The position numbers and the translations under genes were made by a program. A stretch of DNA of 36,273 nucleotides from Marinobacter sp. (GTDB taxonomy: Bacteria > Pseudomonadota > Gammaproteobacteria > Pseudomonadales > Oleiphilaceae): positions 1-36,273 of the forward strand of contig JAKLLS010000024.1 of the NCBI GenBank assembly GCA_022014155.1, read 5' to 3'. Positions 35,926 through 36,273 of the stretch are shown piece by piece (the first letter of the stretch is position 1; the number at the start of each line of letters is the position of its first letter). The notes under the pieces were generated by a model. It ran no database searches and was not told the origin of the DNA. It worked only from the letters and a program-made list of their open reading frames with translations.

Positions 35926-36078
35926 ATATTTTGAAGTCTGATCGGGAGACGGCGAGATCTCACGCTCATGATGTGCATGGAAAAGCTACGTAATTGACCG
36001 GAAAATATCCAGAAATTGGCGGATTCTCCCAGAGCGGTCTACCCTAGGGCTTAGGCACGCAAGGGAGATTGCTCAGCC

Positions 36079-36273
36079 ATGGAGTCACAGGCGTCTGGTT
36101 TACCCCGATTTCTGGCACTCGCCCGTCGATTATTCTTTGCCGGTTCAGCGTCAGGCGGAGGCACCGCTGAAGCGGTGCCGTCCGATGTTGCACGCAGGGT
36201 TACTCTGGGTGTACTGGTGTTTGCTGCACTGTTGTTCGCACTCCTGATCTTCCTGATTATTACCTTTGCCCAC
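36079..36273 (+). CDS. N-terminal part of a membrane protein, truncated by the window edge
   Basis: ATG at 36079 after AAGGGAG; MESQASGLPRFLALARRLFFAGSASGGGTAEAVPSDVARRVTLGVLVFAALLFALLIFLIITFAH with one strong TM helix. Confidence 0.55.
   Translation, partial: MESQASGLPRFLALARRLFFAGSASGGGTAEAVPSDVARRVTLGVLVFAALLFALLIFLIITFAH

Noticed and set aside
36160-36179. GGCACCGC-TGAA-GCGGTGCC hairpin
   Set aside because: Strong stem, but it lies within the N-terminal coding region of the truncated + strand ORF and lacks a T-run, so it is more likely codon-driven than a terminator. It would merit another look only if the 36079 start is wrong.
1-36273. CRISPR arrays, tRNA/rRNA genes, transposases or phage genes
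   Set aside because: No regularly spaced repeats, no cloverleaf or rRNA-like sequence and no recognisable transposase/integrase ORFs were seen.

Overview
The window is a gene-dense, fairly high-GC chromosomal segment that looks gammaproteobacterial (Marinobacter-like by gene content; this is inference). I found no rRNA, tRNA, CRISPR array or transposase. The main feature is a tightly overlapping, about 9.9 kb [NiFe]-hydrogenase operon (about 23820-33761). Its order is: Fe-S beta subunit, cNMP-binding-domain protein, FAD/NAD(P)/2Fe-2S gamma subunit, small subunit, large subunit, maturation protease, HypA-like, HypF, HypC, HypD, HypE. The architecture fits a group 3b (sulfhydrogenase/NADP-linked) enzyme. 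Three things are unusual: the HypA-like protein lacks the CxxC...CxxC zinc-ribbon segment, no hypB is present, and a cysteine-rich cNMP-domain protein without an HTH sits between the beta and gamma genes. The rest is mostly stand-alone metabolic and regulatory genes: DUF2855, TetR, MOSC, deoxyribosyltransferase, MDR, TenA, enolase-superfamily, Nudix, GST, patatin, YqeY, OhrR/Ohr, M14 peptidase, SDR, VWA plus membrane J-protein, HPP, SEC-C protein, 7TM-EAL, PilZ-Rossmann, DUF3010, RNase Z, alpha/beta hydrolase and enoyl-CoA hydratase. Non-obvious structure includes a duplicated promoter/leader plus gene start upstream of both the SEC-C gene and the DUF3010 gene, a 42-bp SDR gene fossil in an intergenic region, an internally deleted and frameshifted SDR, and a pair of TetR-type operators. 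Everything was read by eye from sequence; no database search was run.
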